From contig CAZDQF010000011.1 of assembly GCA_964507445.1 (NCBI GenBank), positions 1 through 64,000 on the forward strand: a stretch of 64,000 nucleotides of DNA. The letters are read 5' to 3'. Origin of the DNA: GCA-2683135 sp964507445 (GTDB taxonomy: Bacteria; Planctomycetota; GCA-002687715). Numbering within the stretch: position 1 is the first letter of the stretch; the number at the start of each line of letters is the position of its first letter. Position numbers and translations under genes: made by a program. Below, in pieces: positions 1 through 8,075 of the stretch. A model generated the notes under the pieces. That model did not search any database, had not been told where the DNA came from, and saw only the letters and a program-made list of their open reading frames with translations.

Positions 1-2
1 TG

Positions 3-1328
3 GCGGAGCCCGCTCCGGTGGCCGGATTCACGGGGACGCCCACGAGCGGCACGGCGCCGTTGACGGTGTCGTTCAGCGACCAGAGCACGGGCGCGGTGAC
101 CTCGTGGGCCTGGAACTTCGGCGACGGGAACACCTCGTCGACGCAGAACCCGAGCCACACCTACACCGCGGCGGGCAGCTACACGGTGTCGTTGACCGCT
201 ACCGGTCCTGGTGGTTCGGACACGGCTACCCAGGTCGGCTTCATCACCGTGGTGGAGCCCGCTCCAGTGGCTGACTTCACGGGGACGCCCACGAGCGGCA
301 CGGCTCCGCTGACGGTGTCGTTCAGCGACCAGAGCACGGGCGCGGTGACGTCGTGGTCCTGGGACTTCGGCGACGGGAACGTCTCGTCGACCCAGAACCC
401 GAGCCACACGTACACCACCCCGGGCACCTACACCGTGTCGTTGACCGCCACCGGTCCTGGTGGATCGGACACCCACACCAAGGCTGGTTACATCACCGTC
501 AACCCGCCGGCGGGGAACGCCAAGATCTACATGACGTTCACCTCCAACACCGCGGTGCCCGGAGTGGGGACGGTCCGTGACGAGGACATCGTCGGCTTCG
601 ATCCGGTGGCCAACTCCTGGAACCTGCTGTTCGACGGCTCGGATGTCGGGGTCGGCGGCACGGACATCAACGCCTTCGCGTTGCTCTCCAACGGTGACAT
701 CGTCATGTCGTTCAACAGCTCGACCTTCGATGTGCCGGGTCTGGTGGGCGGCCCCAACGGCGACACGGTGTCCGAGTGCGACCTGGTGTTGTTCAGCCCG
801 ACCAGCACCGGCAGCAACACCGCCGGCACCTTCAGCTTCTACTTCGACGGCTCCGACGTGGGCCTCACCACCTCGCGGGAGGACATCGACGGTGTCCACG
901 TGGGTCCGAGCGGTGAGCTCTACATCACCACCATCGGCAGTCCGGTGCTTCCTGGCCTGTCCGGGTTGCGAGATGAGGACGTGCAGGTGTTCCTGCCGAC
1001 GAGCCTCGGCGCCAACACCTCCGGTACCTGGAGCCGCCTGTTCGACATGTCGGACGTGGGCTTCGGCAGCGGCGGCGAGGACCTGGGGGCCATCACCTTC
1101 GACGCCAACGGGGACCTCATGTTCTCCACCGCCGGCAGCTACAACGTGCCGGGGGCCGCTGGACAGGATGAGGACATCTCCGTGTTCTCGCCCACCTCCA
1201 CGGGCAACAACACCGCGGGCGCGACGGACCTGGTCTACGACCTGACGGGGCTCGGCATCTCGAGCACGGAGGACGTGGACGGCGTGTTCTTCGCCCCGGC
1301 GGGCAGCGGGCTCAGGAGAGCGAATTAG
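3..1328 (+). CDS. PKD-repeat protein with repeated propeller-like C-terminal region (5' end outside window)
   Basis: The frame is open from the first bases, so the gene begins upstream. The visible protein starts in one PKD domain and contains a second (motifs SWNFGDG-like and SWDFGDGN, each followed by NPSHTYT). These are extracellular beta-sandwich domains used in adhesion or spacing. The two PKD units are near-identical at DNA level with a 249 bp period. The C-terminal 270 residues hold about four degenerate repeats of some 60 residues containing DEDI or REDID, FDGSDVG and NGD motifs, which suggest a beta-propeller or Ca-binding surface repeat. This is inference; I do not recognise the family. 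No membrane anchor is visible at the C-terminus. The protein is very probably exported, but the signal peptide lies outside the window. Confidence 0.85.
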   Translation, partial: AEPAPVAGFTGTPTSGTAPLTVSFSDQSTGAVTSWAWNFGDGNTSSTQNPSHTYTAAGSYTVSLTATGPGGSDTATQVGFITVVEPAPVADFTGTPTSGTAPLTVSFSDQSTGAVTSWSWDFGDGNVSSTQNPSHTYTTPGTYTVSLTATGPGGSDTHTKAGYITVNPPAGNAKIYMTFTSNTAVPGVGTVRDEDIVGFDPVANSWNLLFDGSDVGVGGTDINAFALLSNGDIVMSFNSSTFDVPGLVGGPNGDTVSECDLVLFSPTSTGSNTAGTFSFYFDGSDVGLTTSREDIDGVHVGPSGELYITTIGSPVLPGLSGLRDEDVQVFLPTSLGANTSGTWSRLFDMSDVGFGSGGEDLGAITFDANGDLMFSTAGSYNVPGAAGQDEDISVFSPTSTGNNTAGATDLVYDLTGLGISSTEDVDGVFFAPAGSGLRRAN

Positions 1329-1344
1329 GTTTCGGTGGGTCTCC

Positions 1345-1386
1345 GCCGCGATTCCTGACCAAGGTGGGCGTGCAAGGAGTCGCGGC
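1345..1386 (+). terminator. Hairpin after the PKD gene, possible terminator
   Basis: Arms at 1345-1356 and 1375-1386 pair over 12 bp with one G-T pair and an 18-base loop, starting 17 bases after the stop codon. There is no T-tract, so an intrinsic terminator is uncertain. It could instead protect the 3' end of the mRNA. Confidence 0.3.
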
Positions 1387-1449
1387 CCGTGGTATCAGGG
1401 CCGGTCAGTAGGCGGTCCCGGTCGTCGGGTCTGCCCAGGGGGAGAGTCC

Positions 1450-2343
1450 ATGCCTCAACGATCTGTCATCCCTGTCTGTCTCATGGCGGCCTTGACCGCG
1501 TCCTGCGCCAGTGGGCCTGACCTGGTGGGGGACTCAGGTCCGCTGCTGTTGCACCAGCGTTATCAGACGCCCACATCGGACGGTGAATACGAGCTGGTCC
1601 ACCAGGCACGTACCTGGGAACCCGCTCGCACGGCGCTGGTGATCTGCGACATGTGGGATCGCCACTGGTGCGTCGGCGCGGAGCGGCGCGTGGCGGAGAT
1701 GGCACCCCGACTCAACGAGCTGGTGCGCCGGGCGCGCGACCGGGGTGTCTTCGTCATCCACGCGCCCAGCACCTGCGTCGCCTTCTATGAAGGCACGGAG
1801 CCGAGGGCGCGGGCGGTCACAGTACCCCACGCCGTTCCGCCGGTCCCGCTCTCCCAGGCCCAGCGTTGGGGTACCGCGTGGTGCTGGCCACAGGATGAGC
1901 GTGAGCCGGGGATGCCCATCGACGACTCCGACATGGGTTGCGATTGCGAACCCAGGTGTGGGTTGCACGAGCCCTGGACCCGACAGATCGCCTCCATCGT
2001 TGTGGACCCCAGGGACGCGGTCACGGATAACGGGCAGGAGACCTACAACCTGTTGGCTGCGCGGGACATCGACAACGTGATCCTCACCGGCGTTCACCTC
2101 AACATGTGCGTGCTGGGGCGCCCCTTCGGTATCCGGCAGCTGGTGAACCTGGGGAAGAAGGTGGTGCTCATGAGGGACATGACCGACACCATGTACAACT
2201 CCCGGATGGCGCCCCACGTGAGCCACTTCCGGGGTACGGACCTGGTGGTGGAGCACGTGGAGAGGTACTGGTGTCCGACCATCACCAGCGAGGACATGAC
2301 CGGGGTGTCGCCCTTCAGGTTTGCGGAGGACACGGGGCAGTGA
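1450..2343 (+). CDS. Isochorismatase-family cysteine hydrolase, predicted lipoprotein
   Basis: A 297-residue protein with the isochorismatase/nicotinamidase fold. The catalytic Asp is in LVICDMWD (about residue 67), and the nucleophile Cys220 is in TGVHLNMCVLGRP, the typical position after the Gly-Val cis-peptide segment. The N-terminus is a lipoprotein signal ending in the lipobox LTASC (Cys19), so the enzyme should be anchored outside the cytoplasm. That is unusual for this normally cytosolic family. A Cys-rich insert (GCDCEPRC, about 163-170) precedes the catalytic core. A GGGGGAGAG ribosome site lies just upstream of the ATG. The next gene, a FAD oxidoreductase, follows after 25 bp and is probably co-transcribed. 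Substrate unknown. Confidence 0.88.
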   Translation: MPQRSVIPVCLMAALTASCASGPDLVGDSGPLLLHQRYQTPTSDGEYELVHQARTWEPARTALVICDMWDRHWCVGAERRVAEMAPRLNELVRRARDRGVFVIHAPSTCVAFYEGTEPRARAVTVPHAVPPVPLSQAQRWGTAWCWPQDEREPGMPIDDSDMGCDCEPRCGLHEPWTRQIASIVVDPRDAVTDNGQETYNLLAARDIDNVILTGVHLNMCVLGRPFGIRQLVNLGKKVVLMRDMTDTMYNSRMAPHVSHFRGTDLVVEHVERYWCPTITSEDMTGVSPFRFAEDTGQ

Positions 2344-2368
2344 GCTCACATCTCCACGACGGGAGCCC

Positions 2369-3664
2369 ATGTCGCGGGTTCTGATCATCGGCGGGGGCAT
2401 CATCGGGTGCTCCATCGGCCTGGAGTTGGTGCGCCGTGGTGTCGAGGCCTCCGTGGTCGATGGGAACGGTGATGTCGGCCACGGGTCCACCTCCGCCTCC
2501 TGTGGCATCGTGCGTCGCTTCTACTCCACCCGGGTCATGACCGCCATGGCTCATGAAGGCGCCGAGATCTGGGCTCACTGGAGTGACCACCTCGGCGTTG
2601 ATGACGCCGCCGGTCTCGCTCGGTTCGAGCGCCCGGGGATGCTGTTCGTCCTCCCCTTGATCGATGATGGGGTGCGGAGCGTGGTCGCCCACATGGGTGA
2701 GTTGGGGATCCCGGTCGAGCTGCTGGGTCCGGAGCAGGTGGCGCAGCGGTTCCCGTTCCTGGATACGTCGTCTCACACACCCATCCGTGACCCGGACGAC
2801 CCGGCGTTCTTCGACGCCACCGGTCGCTCCATTGGCGGGGCCGTGTTCGAGCCCGATGCCGGCTACGTGGTCTCGCCCCAGATGGCCACCGCGGACCTGC
2901 GGCAGGCAGGGGAGCGAGAAGGAGTGAAGTTCCACCTGGGGCGGTCGGTTTCGGCGGTGGAGCCAAAGGACGGGGGCTTCTCCGTCACGCTCGAAGACGG
3001 TGCCGTCTTGCTTACGGATGTCGTGGTGAATGCAGCCGGACCTCACTCTGCCCTCATCAACGAGATGGCGGGGGTGTCCCTCGGTTTGGAGACCCGCGCG
3101 TTGCGCCGGGAGGTCCACGCCTTGGAGAACCCGGTGTCCTCACCCTCCTCCGGTTCGGTGCTGCCAGTCATTGGCGATGTGGACTCCGGTGTCTATCTGC
3201 GGCCCGAGGCAGGGGGGCAGCAGCTGGTGGTGGGGTCCCTTGATCCCCCCTGCGACGACAAGGAATGGGTCGCCGATCTCGATCAATGGGATGAGTCCTG
3301 CCGAGCGGAGGCCTTCGAGCGTCAGAGTCTGCGCGCCATGAAGCGCCTCCCGGAGCTTCGGTCAGGACCATGCCGAGGTGTCACCGGCCTCTACGATGTC
3401 ACCCTCCTCGACTGGAACCCCATCATCGACCGCACGGACCTGGATGGGTTCTTCGTGGCCATGGGGACCAGCGGGTCCTCCTTCAAGACCGCGCCGGTCA
3501 TCGGCCGTGCCGTGACGGAGTTGATCCAGGCTCAGTGGTCCGGGCACGACCACGACGCGGACCCGATCTCCTTGCGCCTCGAACGCATCGGGACTCACAT
3601 CGACCTCGGGTTCTTCTCCCGCAACCGTCGGGCCCGTCCGTCCTCCGGCACGGTCCTGGCCTGA
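2369..3664 (+). CDS. FAD-dependent oxidoreductase, DAO (D-amino-acid oxidase/sarcosine oxidase-like) family
   Basis: A 431-residue protein starting with a Rossmann dinucleotide-binding motif (VLIIGGGIIGCSIG), followed by an acidic residue at the end of beta-2 and a flavin-contact loop HGSTSASCGIVRRFYS. The C-terminal segment DGFFVAMGTSGSSFKTAP fits the conserved FAD-binding end of the DAO fold. The family oxidises secondary or D-amino acids using FAD. The substrate cannot be read from sequence. The ATG at 2369 was chosen because it places the Rossmann motif at the very N-terminus and has GGGAG just upstream. An upstream in-frame start at 2321 would lie inside the preceding gene. It lacks a signal peptide although its upstream neighbour is a lipoprotein. 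Confidence 0.9.
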   Translation: MSRVLIIGGGIIGCSIGLELVRRGVEASVVDGNGDVGHGSTSASCGIVRRFYSTRVMTAMAHEGAEIWAHWSDHLGVDDAAGLARFERPGMLFVLPLIDDGVRSVVAHMGELGIPVELLGPEQVAQRFPFLDTSSHTPIRDPDDPAFFDATGRSIGGAVFEPDAGYVVSPQMATADLRQAGEREGVKFHLGRSVSAVEPKDGGFSVTLEDGAVLLTDVVVNAAGPHSALINEMAGVSLGLETRALRREVHALENPVSSPSSGSVLPVIGDVDSGVYLRPEAGGQQLVVGSLDPPCDDKEWVADLDQWDESCRAEAFERQSLRAMKRLPELRSGPCRGVTGLYDVTLLDWNPIIDRTDLDGFFVAMGTSGSSFKTAPVIGRAVTELIQAQWSGHDHDADPISLRLERIGTHIDLGFFSRNRRARPSSGTVLA

Positions 3665-3777
3665 ACCGGTCTCCGGCGGCGGGCTTGCCCCCCTGTCCCG
3701 AATATCACCCCTTCAATGGGTGGTTGACGTGCCCGACGTTTGGGCTCGTCACGGGGTGAATTGCGACCGGACGAAGG

Positions 3778-4917
3778 TCAGGGGGAGTGAGTGATCAGGT
3801 CGCGGACTCGTTGCAGGATGTGCTCGTGAGAGCGGCGCTCGCAGGAGTCGGCTGCGGACGTCGCACCGGGGGCGTCGATCAGCCATGTGGCCCACCCGTT
3901 CTGGATCATGGTCTGTGCGACCAGCTCCGTCTGGCGCGGCGGGATGACGAGGCCTCGCGCCACGAGCACGTCCCGTAAACCGCGAGGGCAGACGGCGCCG
4001 ACCATGCTGGCGGCCCCGTTCAGGAGTCGCCATGTCGGCGGTGGCGAGAGAGACGGGGAGAACAGGTGGACCGGGTGCCCGGTCTGCATGGCGTCCGCGA
4101 TCATGGAGACGCTGTCCGTGGTGACCACCAGCTCGTCGGCTTGGGCGAGGATGTCGTCGTAGGGATTCGGGCCAGGCTCGCCGACGGCGTGAAAGATGGC
4201 GGCTCGTTCCGCCGTGGCGGACCGCAGGCGCTCGCGAGCCTCCCTGGGGAGTCGGCGACCGGTGGTGATCATGAGTCGGGCGTCCCGGGCTTCGCAGAGG
4301 CGGATGAGCTGATCCGCCAGGGTGTCGACGGTGCGCCGGTCGAACCTGTATGGGCCGATCTCGCCGCCGACCAGGACCCCGACGATGGCGCCGCCCAGGT
4401 CCGGGGCTGCGTCAGGGTCGGTTGAGTCCAGGCCGGGCTTGCGTTGCTGGAATGGCAGGTCCAGATGGAGGACGTTGGCGCGTGACGGGAGCCCGTACTG
4501 TGGGGTCGTGACGACCAGGTCGAACCAGCCAAGGGGCGCGCGAGGGCGACCCAACTGCACGAGCCGGGTCTTGCCGCCGCTCGCCTGTTTGATCCAGCGG
4601 GCCACGGGGACGCTTCGTTGTCCGATGCCGATGATCAGGTCAGGCCACGGTGGCGTGATCATGGCGCGGGCCTCCGGCGTGGTGCTGGAGAGGCTGGCCC
4701 CGAGCAGCCAGTTGGGGAGCATCCGGCGGCGGTTGTAGCGCAGCCGCTTCTGGGTGAACGGCAGGTTCAGAGCTCGGGCCAGGGCCAGCACCTGGGCGTT
4801 GTCTCCGGTCTTGTCGCCGACCAGGGCCCAGACGGTGGGGGATGGGGAGTCCGTCACGGTGGCGTCCGCCGCCTCTTGCCGCGTTTGTGAAGGGCCTTCC
4901 GGGAGCGGAGAGGTCAT
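3778..4917 (-). CDS. ELM1-family protein (Mito_fiss_Elm1), probable GT-B-type glycosyltransferase
   Basis: A 379-residue protein of the family named after plant mitochondrial fission factor ELM1. Diagnostic segments are WALVGDKTGDNAQVLALARAL near residue 30, LIIGIGQRSVPVARWIKQ, VLVGGEIGPYRFD and VVTTDSVSMIADAMQTGHPV. The last resembles the nucleotide-sugar-binding loop of GT-B transferases. Bacterial members are widely annotated but biochemically uncharacterised, and a role in surface glycan assembly is inference. The start codon directly abuts the stop of the upstream 2OG oxygenase gene with no intergenic base, so the two are translationally coupled. A GT8-like gene diverges upstream. Confidence 0.85.
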   Translation of the reverse strand: MTSPLPEGPSQTRQEAADATVTDSPSPTVWALVGDKTGDNAQVLALARALNLPFTQKRLRYNRRRMLPNWLLGASLSSTTPEARAMITPPWPDLIIGIGQRSVPVARWIKQASGGKTRLVQLGRPRAPLGWFDLVVTTPQYGLPSRANVLHLDLPFQQRKPGLDSTDPDAAPDLGGAIVGVLVGGEIGPYRFDRRTVDTLADQLIRLCEARDARLMITTGRRLPREARERLRSATAERAAIFHAVGEPGPNPYDDILAQADELVVTTDSVSMIADAMQTGHPVHLFSPSLSPPPTWRLLNGAASMVGAVCPRGLRDVLVARGLVIPPRQTELVAQTMIQNGWATWLIDAPGATSAADSCERRSHEHILQRVRDLITHSP

Positions 4918-5619
4918 TCAGGCCTGATGGAGCAACCGCCGGACGGGGTGGAGCCGGTTGATGACGACGATGAAGACCTTGCGGAGCGCGCCCTCCGGGC
5001 AGGTCAGCGGACGGACGCCGTGCCAGGAGTCGCCGCTCCGTCGGAAGAGCAGGCTGTAGTTGCCGATGGACCGGGACTCCGTCGCACGAGGGAAGTCGCT
5101 GAACGAGGGACTGGAGCGACGGCTGAAGCGCCCCTCGTCATCCAGGATCACGGTCTCGCCGCCCCACGCCGCTTCCCAGTCATGGGCCGTGTTGAAGTAG
5201 AAGATGTGGGACCCGAGCTTGCGGTTGGCGTCGCAGTGGGGCGAGACGGAACAGCCTGTCGGGGTGTAGTGCCAATGAAATGAGAGCCTGAAGTGACGGG
5301 TGCCCAGCATCTCCGTAAGCCACCGTTGGTATCGGTGGGCCCTCAGCTCGGCGACGAACTCCTTCCATGGCGCCGGCACATCCAGGTCATCCTCGTACTC
5401 CAGGGAGTAACGACCATGGGGTCGCTGACCGAACTTGCGTCGCTCTCCGAAGCGACGTTGGAAGCGCTCCGCTTCCGTTAGCGCCCCGCGCAACGTCTCG
5501 AAGGCGTCTTCGTGCAGCAGGCCGTGTTCGTTCAGCCAGGGATAGGGGGAGCGGTTCTGAAAGGCCTCCGGATCCAGGTCCGCGAGCCTGTCATAGTCCA
5601 TGTATTGGCCGGCTGCCAT
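4918..5619 (-). CDS. 2-oxoglutarate/Fe(II)-dependent oxygenase (prolyl-4-hydroxylase-like)
   Basis: A 233-residue cytosolic protein with the double-stranded beta-helix iron site: His128-x-Asp130 in SPHCDANRK, distal His200 in DSWHGV, and Arg213 (ALRKVF) as the likely 2-oxoglutarate carboxylate ligand. The loop between them (HIFYFNT, WGGETVI) matches the 2OG-FeII_Oxy_3 type. It probably hydroxylates a sugar, lipid or peptide substrate. Its tight coupling to an ELM1-family gene and proximity to a divergent glycosyltransferase suggest modification of a glycan or its acceptor. This is inference from context. Confidence 0.87.
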   Translation of the reverse strand: MAAGQYMDYDRLADLDPEAFQNRSPYPWLNEHGLLHEDAFETLRGALTEAERFQRRFGERRKFGQRPHGRYSLEYEDDLDVPAPWKEFVAELRAHRYQRWLTEMLGTRHFRLSFHWHYTPTGCSVSPHCDANRKLGSHIFYFNTAHDWEAAWGGETVILDDEGRFSRRSSPSFSDFPRATESRSIGNYSLLFRRSGDSWHGVRPLTCPEGALRKVFIVVINRLHPVRRLLHQA

Positions 5620-5782
5620 GGGGCCGATAGATTAACATCACAACCCACGGATTCCCGTGCAATGGGCCGCCTGTCAGGGCTGGTCGGACCAAGCGTTGCT
5701 GCGGACCTCGCTCGTGCTCGCGAGCTGATCCAGGTGCCCGGCCACGATCCCCCAGGGCCGGTATCTTCACGAGGACGCTGGT

Positions 5783-6730
5783 GTGACCCTGGCGACGCAG
5801 CAAGGACAATCTGGGACCAACCGGGAGCGCGGTCAGCAGCCGCCTTCGCTGGATTGCGTGGTCCTGGAGCCTGACCCGCAGTTGACTCCGAGCACCAGGC
5901 CCCCGGTCAGGGTCTTCCTCGGCACGGAGCGTGCCCAGCACCGCGCGGAGCGTGTGTTCGTCTGGTCCATCCTCCAGGTTCGTGATCCTGCGAGAAGGTA
6001 CGAGATCTACCTGCTCAAGGACCTGGACGGGTTCGATCGCGAAGGATGGACCACAGGCTTCACCAACTACCGTTTCGCCATCCCTCATCTGGCTGGTGGT
6101 GAAGGTCGGGCCATCTACAACGACACGGATCAGATCTACCTGGAGGACCCGGGCAAGCTGTTTGATCTGGACATGGGAGACCACGGGGTCCTGGCGGTCT
6201 CTCCTCGTGATCTCTCGGTGGCGTTGATGGACTGCGCGCGCGCCCTCGAGCTCTGGGACCTGGAGTCGGTGCAGCGGTTGCGCAAGAAGGCGCTCCTGGC
6301 GCGTTCTTCGGGACGGTCAGGGTTCGTGGGCCACCTGGAGGCGGGATGGAACACCCGCGATCACGGGGAATACAACCCCGACGACTCCAAGGTCTATCAC
6401 TTCACCACTCTCCATACGCAGCCGTGGTGTCCGTTCCCGGAGCGGTTCGTCTATCCGCGGCATCCTGACGAAGAGCTCTGGCTCTCACTGGAGCGCAGCG
6501 CGGATGAGGCCGGGTTCCATCCGTTCTCCCGTGAGCGGCCGAGCTTCCGCTTCCGTGCGGGTCGGTACGGCCAGCTTCCCGAGGCGGCGGCGGTGGTCGA
6601 TCATGGGTCCTTCAACGGCCGCATCGCGGAGCTGAGTCGTCAGGCCCGCGTGAGGCAGCTGTCTTCCGGGTCCTGCGTTGGAGGCGTGACTCGAACTCCG
6701 TGTCGTTTGTGGCGACCAACCGCGGCGTAG
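5783..6730 (+). CDS. GT8-like glycosyltransferase
   Basis: A 315-residue protein with GT-A features: VFLGTERAQHRAERVFVWSI at the N-terminal nucleotide-binding strand, a D-x-D metal site (Asp114-Thr-Asp116 in YNDTDQIYLEDP), and KVYHFTTLHTQPW near residue 206. The last equals the HFxGxxKPW-like C-terminal metal ligand of GT8 enzymes. It transfers a sugar from a nucleotide donor. The GTG start is the first in the open frame and lies 163 bp from the divergent 2OG gene. The last 30 or so residues have poor third-position GC and look non-conserved. They overlap an antisense open frame with better codon use, so the true C-terminus may have drifted or been extended. Confidence 0.8.
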   Translation: MTLATQQGQSGTNRERGQQPPSLDCVVLEPDPQLTPSTRPPVRVFLGTERAQHRAERVFVWSILQVRDPARRYEIYLLKDLDGFDREGWTTGFTNYRFAIPHLAGGEGRAIYNDTDQIYLEDPGKLFDLDMGDHGVLAVSPRDLSVALMDCARALELWDLESVQRLRKKALLARSSGRSGFVGHLEAGWNTRDHGEYNPDDSKVYHFTTLHTQPWCPFPERFVYPRHPDEELWLSLERSADEAGFHPFSRERPSFRFRAGRYGQLPEAAAVVDHGSFNGRIAELSRQARVRQLSSGSCVGGVTRTPCRLWRPTAA

Positions 6731-7029
6731 CTGTCGGGTTGGATGGTGCGCTTGAAGCGGTGACCGTTGACGTCGACGAGGTAGATGCGTTGTGACTTCT
6801 GCAGGCGGGCGCCCGCCAGGCGGGATAGCCGGTAGCGAACACGGCGCAGCCAGGATGTGGCGCAACGTTGCTTGATCCCGATTCTGTGTGGCACCACCGT
6901 CTCCGCCGCCGACGCGGCCCTGCACCCCACGATTCGCAGTCGCTCCGACCTCAGCGGAGCACTCGGGAGTATATCTGTGCCATGCGGCGAATTCCATAAG
7001 CGTATATGTAGACTTTTCTTACGTCGCAT
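6640..7029 (-). CDS. Small hypothetical protein or gene remnant, antisense to the end of the GT8-like gene
   Basis: A 129-residue frame. The C-terminal half, around RIYLVDVNGHRFKRTIQPD (about 6725-6800), has strongly coding-like codons with G or C in roughly 85% of third positions. The N-terminal 40 codons are AT-rich and not coding-like. It overlaps the last 91 bases of the convergent glycosyltransferase gene. It may be a short gene with a later start or the decayed end of a longer one. No family recognised. Confidence 0.3.
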   Translation of the reverse strand: MRRKKSLHIRLWNSPHGTDILPSAPLRSERLRIVGCRAASAAETVVPHRIGIKQRCATSWLRRVRYRLSRLAGARLQKSQRIYLVDVNGHRFKRTIQPDSYAAVGRHKRHGVRVTPPTQDPEDSCLTRA

Positions 7030-7207
7030 TGGGTGGCTGCTCGGGGTTGCGGCGGGAAAAAAGCCGGTTCTCTGTCACCGATCGGGGGATCACCACGCTG
7101 GAGAGGTGTGAGACGGGCAGGCCGATGGCTTGCTCGCGGCCCCCAGGGCCTGCAGGTGACTCCGCGCGGAGCACGCAGGCCAGGGAGCAAGAGAAGGAGA
7201 TATGAAT
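6731..7207. other. Long intergenic region and leader before the small exported protein gene
   Basis: This 477 bp stretch has no confident gene. Bases 6731-6900 carry the coding-like part of the antisense frame described separately. Bases 6960-7030 form a local AT-rich island in an otherwise very GC-rich region and are the best place for a promoter of the downstream gene, although I see no convincing -35/-10 pair. Bases 7110-7175 are structured: GCAGGCC pairs with GGCCTGC, and CTCCGCGCGGAG (7160-7171) is self-complementary. The gene therefore probably has a long, folded 5' leader. Confidence 0.4.
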
Positions 7208-7969
7208 ATGCTCAGCAAGACCGTTACTTTCGCCGCTCTGTTCGTCGCCGTTATCGCCCTCCCCCTCACCGCGCAGGACTCTGCTCGTGTCCCTGTGGCC
7301 CCATCCACCGCTCCCATGGACAACGTCTCCATGTCCTTGCAAGGCGCGGAGCTTGGTAGCGACGGCGCCTATCTGGTGCAGGTCGGTGGCCAGTATCGGA
7401 TTCAGGTCTCCTCGCAGCTCCCGGATGCCTACACGGCTCTGGTCTATTCCCACAAGGGTGCGTGGCTCGGTTTCGCGCTCGGCACCACCGACCTGGACGG
7501 CAACTTCGGGTTCAGCTTCCGCGTCCCCGTGCCCCCGGCGGGCAAGCTGCAGGTCAAGGCCCTGGTGTTCGATCGTAACGGTGAGGCGCAGGAGTCCGAG
7601 GCGCTCGCCGTCCGCTTCCTGGGCATGCCGGACTGGACCGCTCAGGGCGGCGAGCAGCGTCAGCGTGGCTACTCCGACATCAACATGAGCCAGTCGGAGA
7701 AGAAGAAGGCGATCATCAAGGCGCAGCAGGCCTCCGACGTCCAGAACACCGGTAGCCCCCGTCGCACCGCCAACAACAGCGGCCAGACCATGAGCCTGGC
7801 GGAGGAGAAGAAGGCGATCATCAAGGCGCAGCAGGCCGCCGACGTCCAGAACGCTGGCAACCCCCGCCGCATCGCCGGGCCCCGTGGCGGCGCCGCCGGT
7901 CTCAGCGAGGAGGAGAAGCGCGAGCTGAAGAAGCGCGCCGCCGCGAGCAGCTCCGACACCGCCCGTTAA
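7208..7969 (+). CDS. Small exported protein with lysine-rich tandem-repeat tail
   Basis: About 253 residues. The signal peptide MLSKTVTFAALFVAVIALPL ends at LTAQ-D. A beta-rich domain of about 120 residues follows (QVGGQYRIQVSSQLPD, GNFGFSFRVPVPPAGKLQVK). The charged tail contains two copies of KKAIIKAQQAxDVQNxGxPRR, 35 residues apart, then SEEEKRELKKRAAA. The start at 7208 is preferred over the ATG at 7202 because AAGGAG (7194-7199) is 8 bases from 7208 but only 2 from 7202. A strong terminator follows, so the gene is monocistronic. Family unknown. The basic tail could bind nucleic acid, polysaccharide or cell wall, which is inference. Confidence 0.85.
   Translation: MLSKTVTFAALFVAVIALPLTAQDSARVPVAPSTAPMDNVSMSLQGAELGSDGAYLVQVGGQYRIQVSSQLPDAYTALVYSHKGAWLGFALGTTDLDGNFGFSFRVPVPPAGKLQVKALVFDRNGEAQESEALAVRFLGMPDWTAQGGEQRQRGYSDINMSQSEKKKAIIKAQQASDVQNTGSPRRTANNSGQTMSLAEEKKAIIKAQQAADVQNAGNPRRIAGPRGGAAGLSEEEKRELKKRAAASSSDTAR
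7697..7873 (+). repeat. Two 72 bp coding repeats inside the small exported protein gene
   Basis: Bases 7697-7768 and 7802-7873 are near-identical in DNA and encode the KKAIIKAQQA repeat, with a 105 bp offset. High nucleotide identity suggests recent duplication or ongoing homogenisation. Confidence 0.8.
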
Positions 7970-8006
7970 GAGACTCACGCACTATTCGATCATGTAGCGG
8001 TTGATC

Positions 8007-8048
8007 CGAGCCTCGGTCCCTGTTGGGGATCGGGGCTCGTGTCTTTTT
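8007..8048 (+). terminator. Intrinsic terminator of the small exported protein gene
   Basis: A 14 bp stem (8007-8020 with 8026-8039, including two G-T pairs) encloses a 5-base loop and is followed by TGTCTTTTT. It is placed 38 bases after the stop codon, between convergent genes. Confidence 0.88.
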
Positions 8049-8075
8049 GGGTTCCTGATGTGTTTGATCGGACGG

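Noticed and set aside
3726..3750. Hairpin GACGTGCCC / GGGCTCGTC between convergent genes as a terminator
   Set aside because: It has a central mismatch, no T-tract on either side and only 4+4 bp stems, so it is too weak to list as a feature.
6680..6705. Minus-strand GAGTTCGAGTC resembling a tRNA T-arm
   Set aside because: The flanking bases do not form a 5 bp T-stem, and no acceptor, D-arm or anticodon arm could be found around it.
7003..7008. TATATG as a -10 box for the small exported protein gene
   Set aside because: No acceptable -35 element at 16-18 bp spacing; the region is only described as AT-rich.
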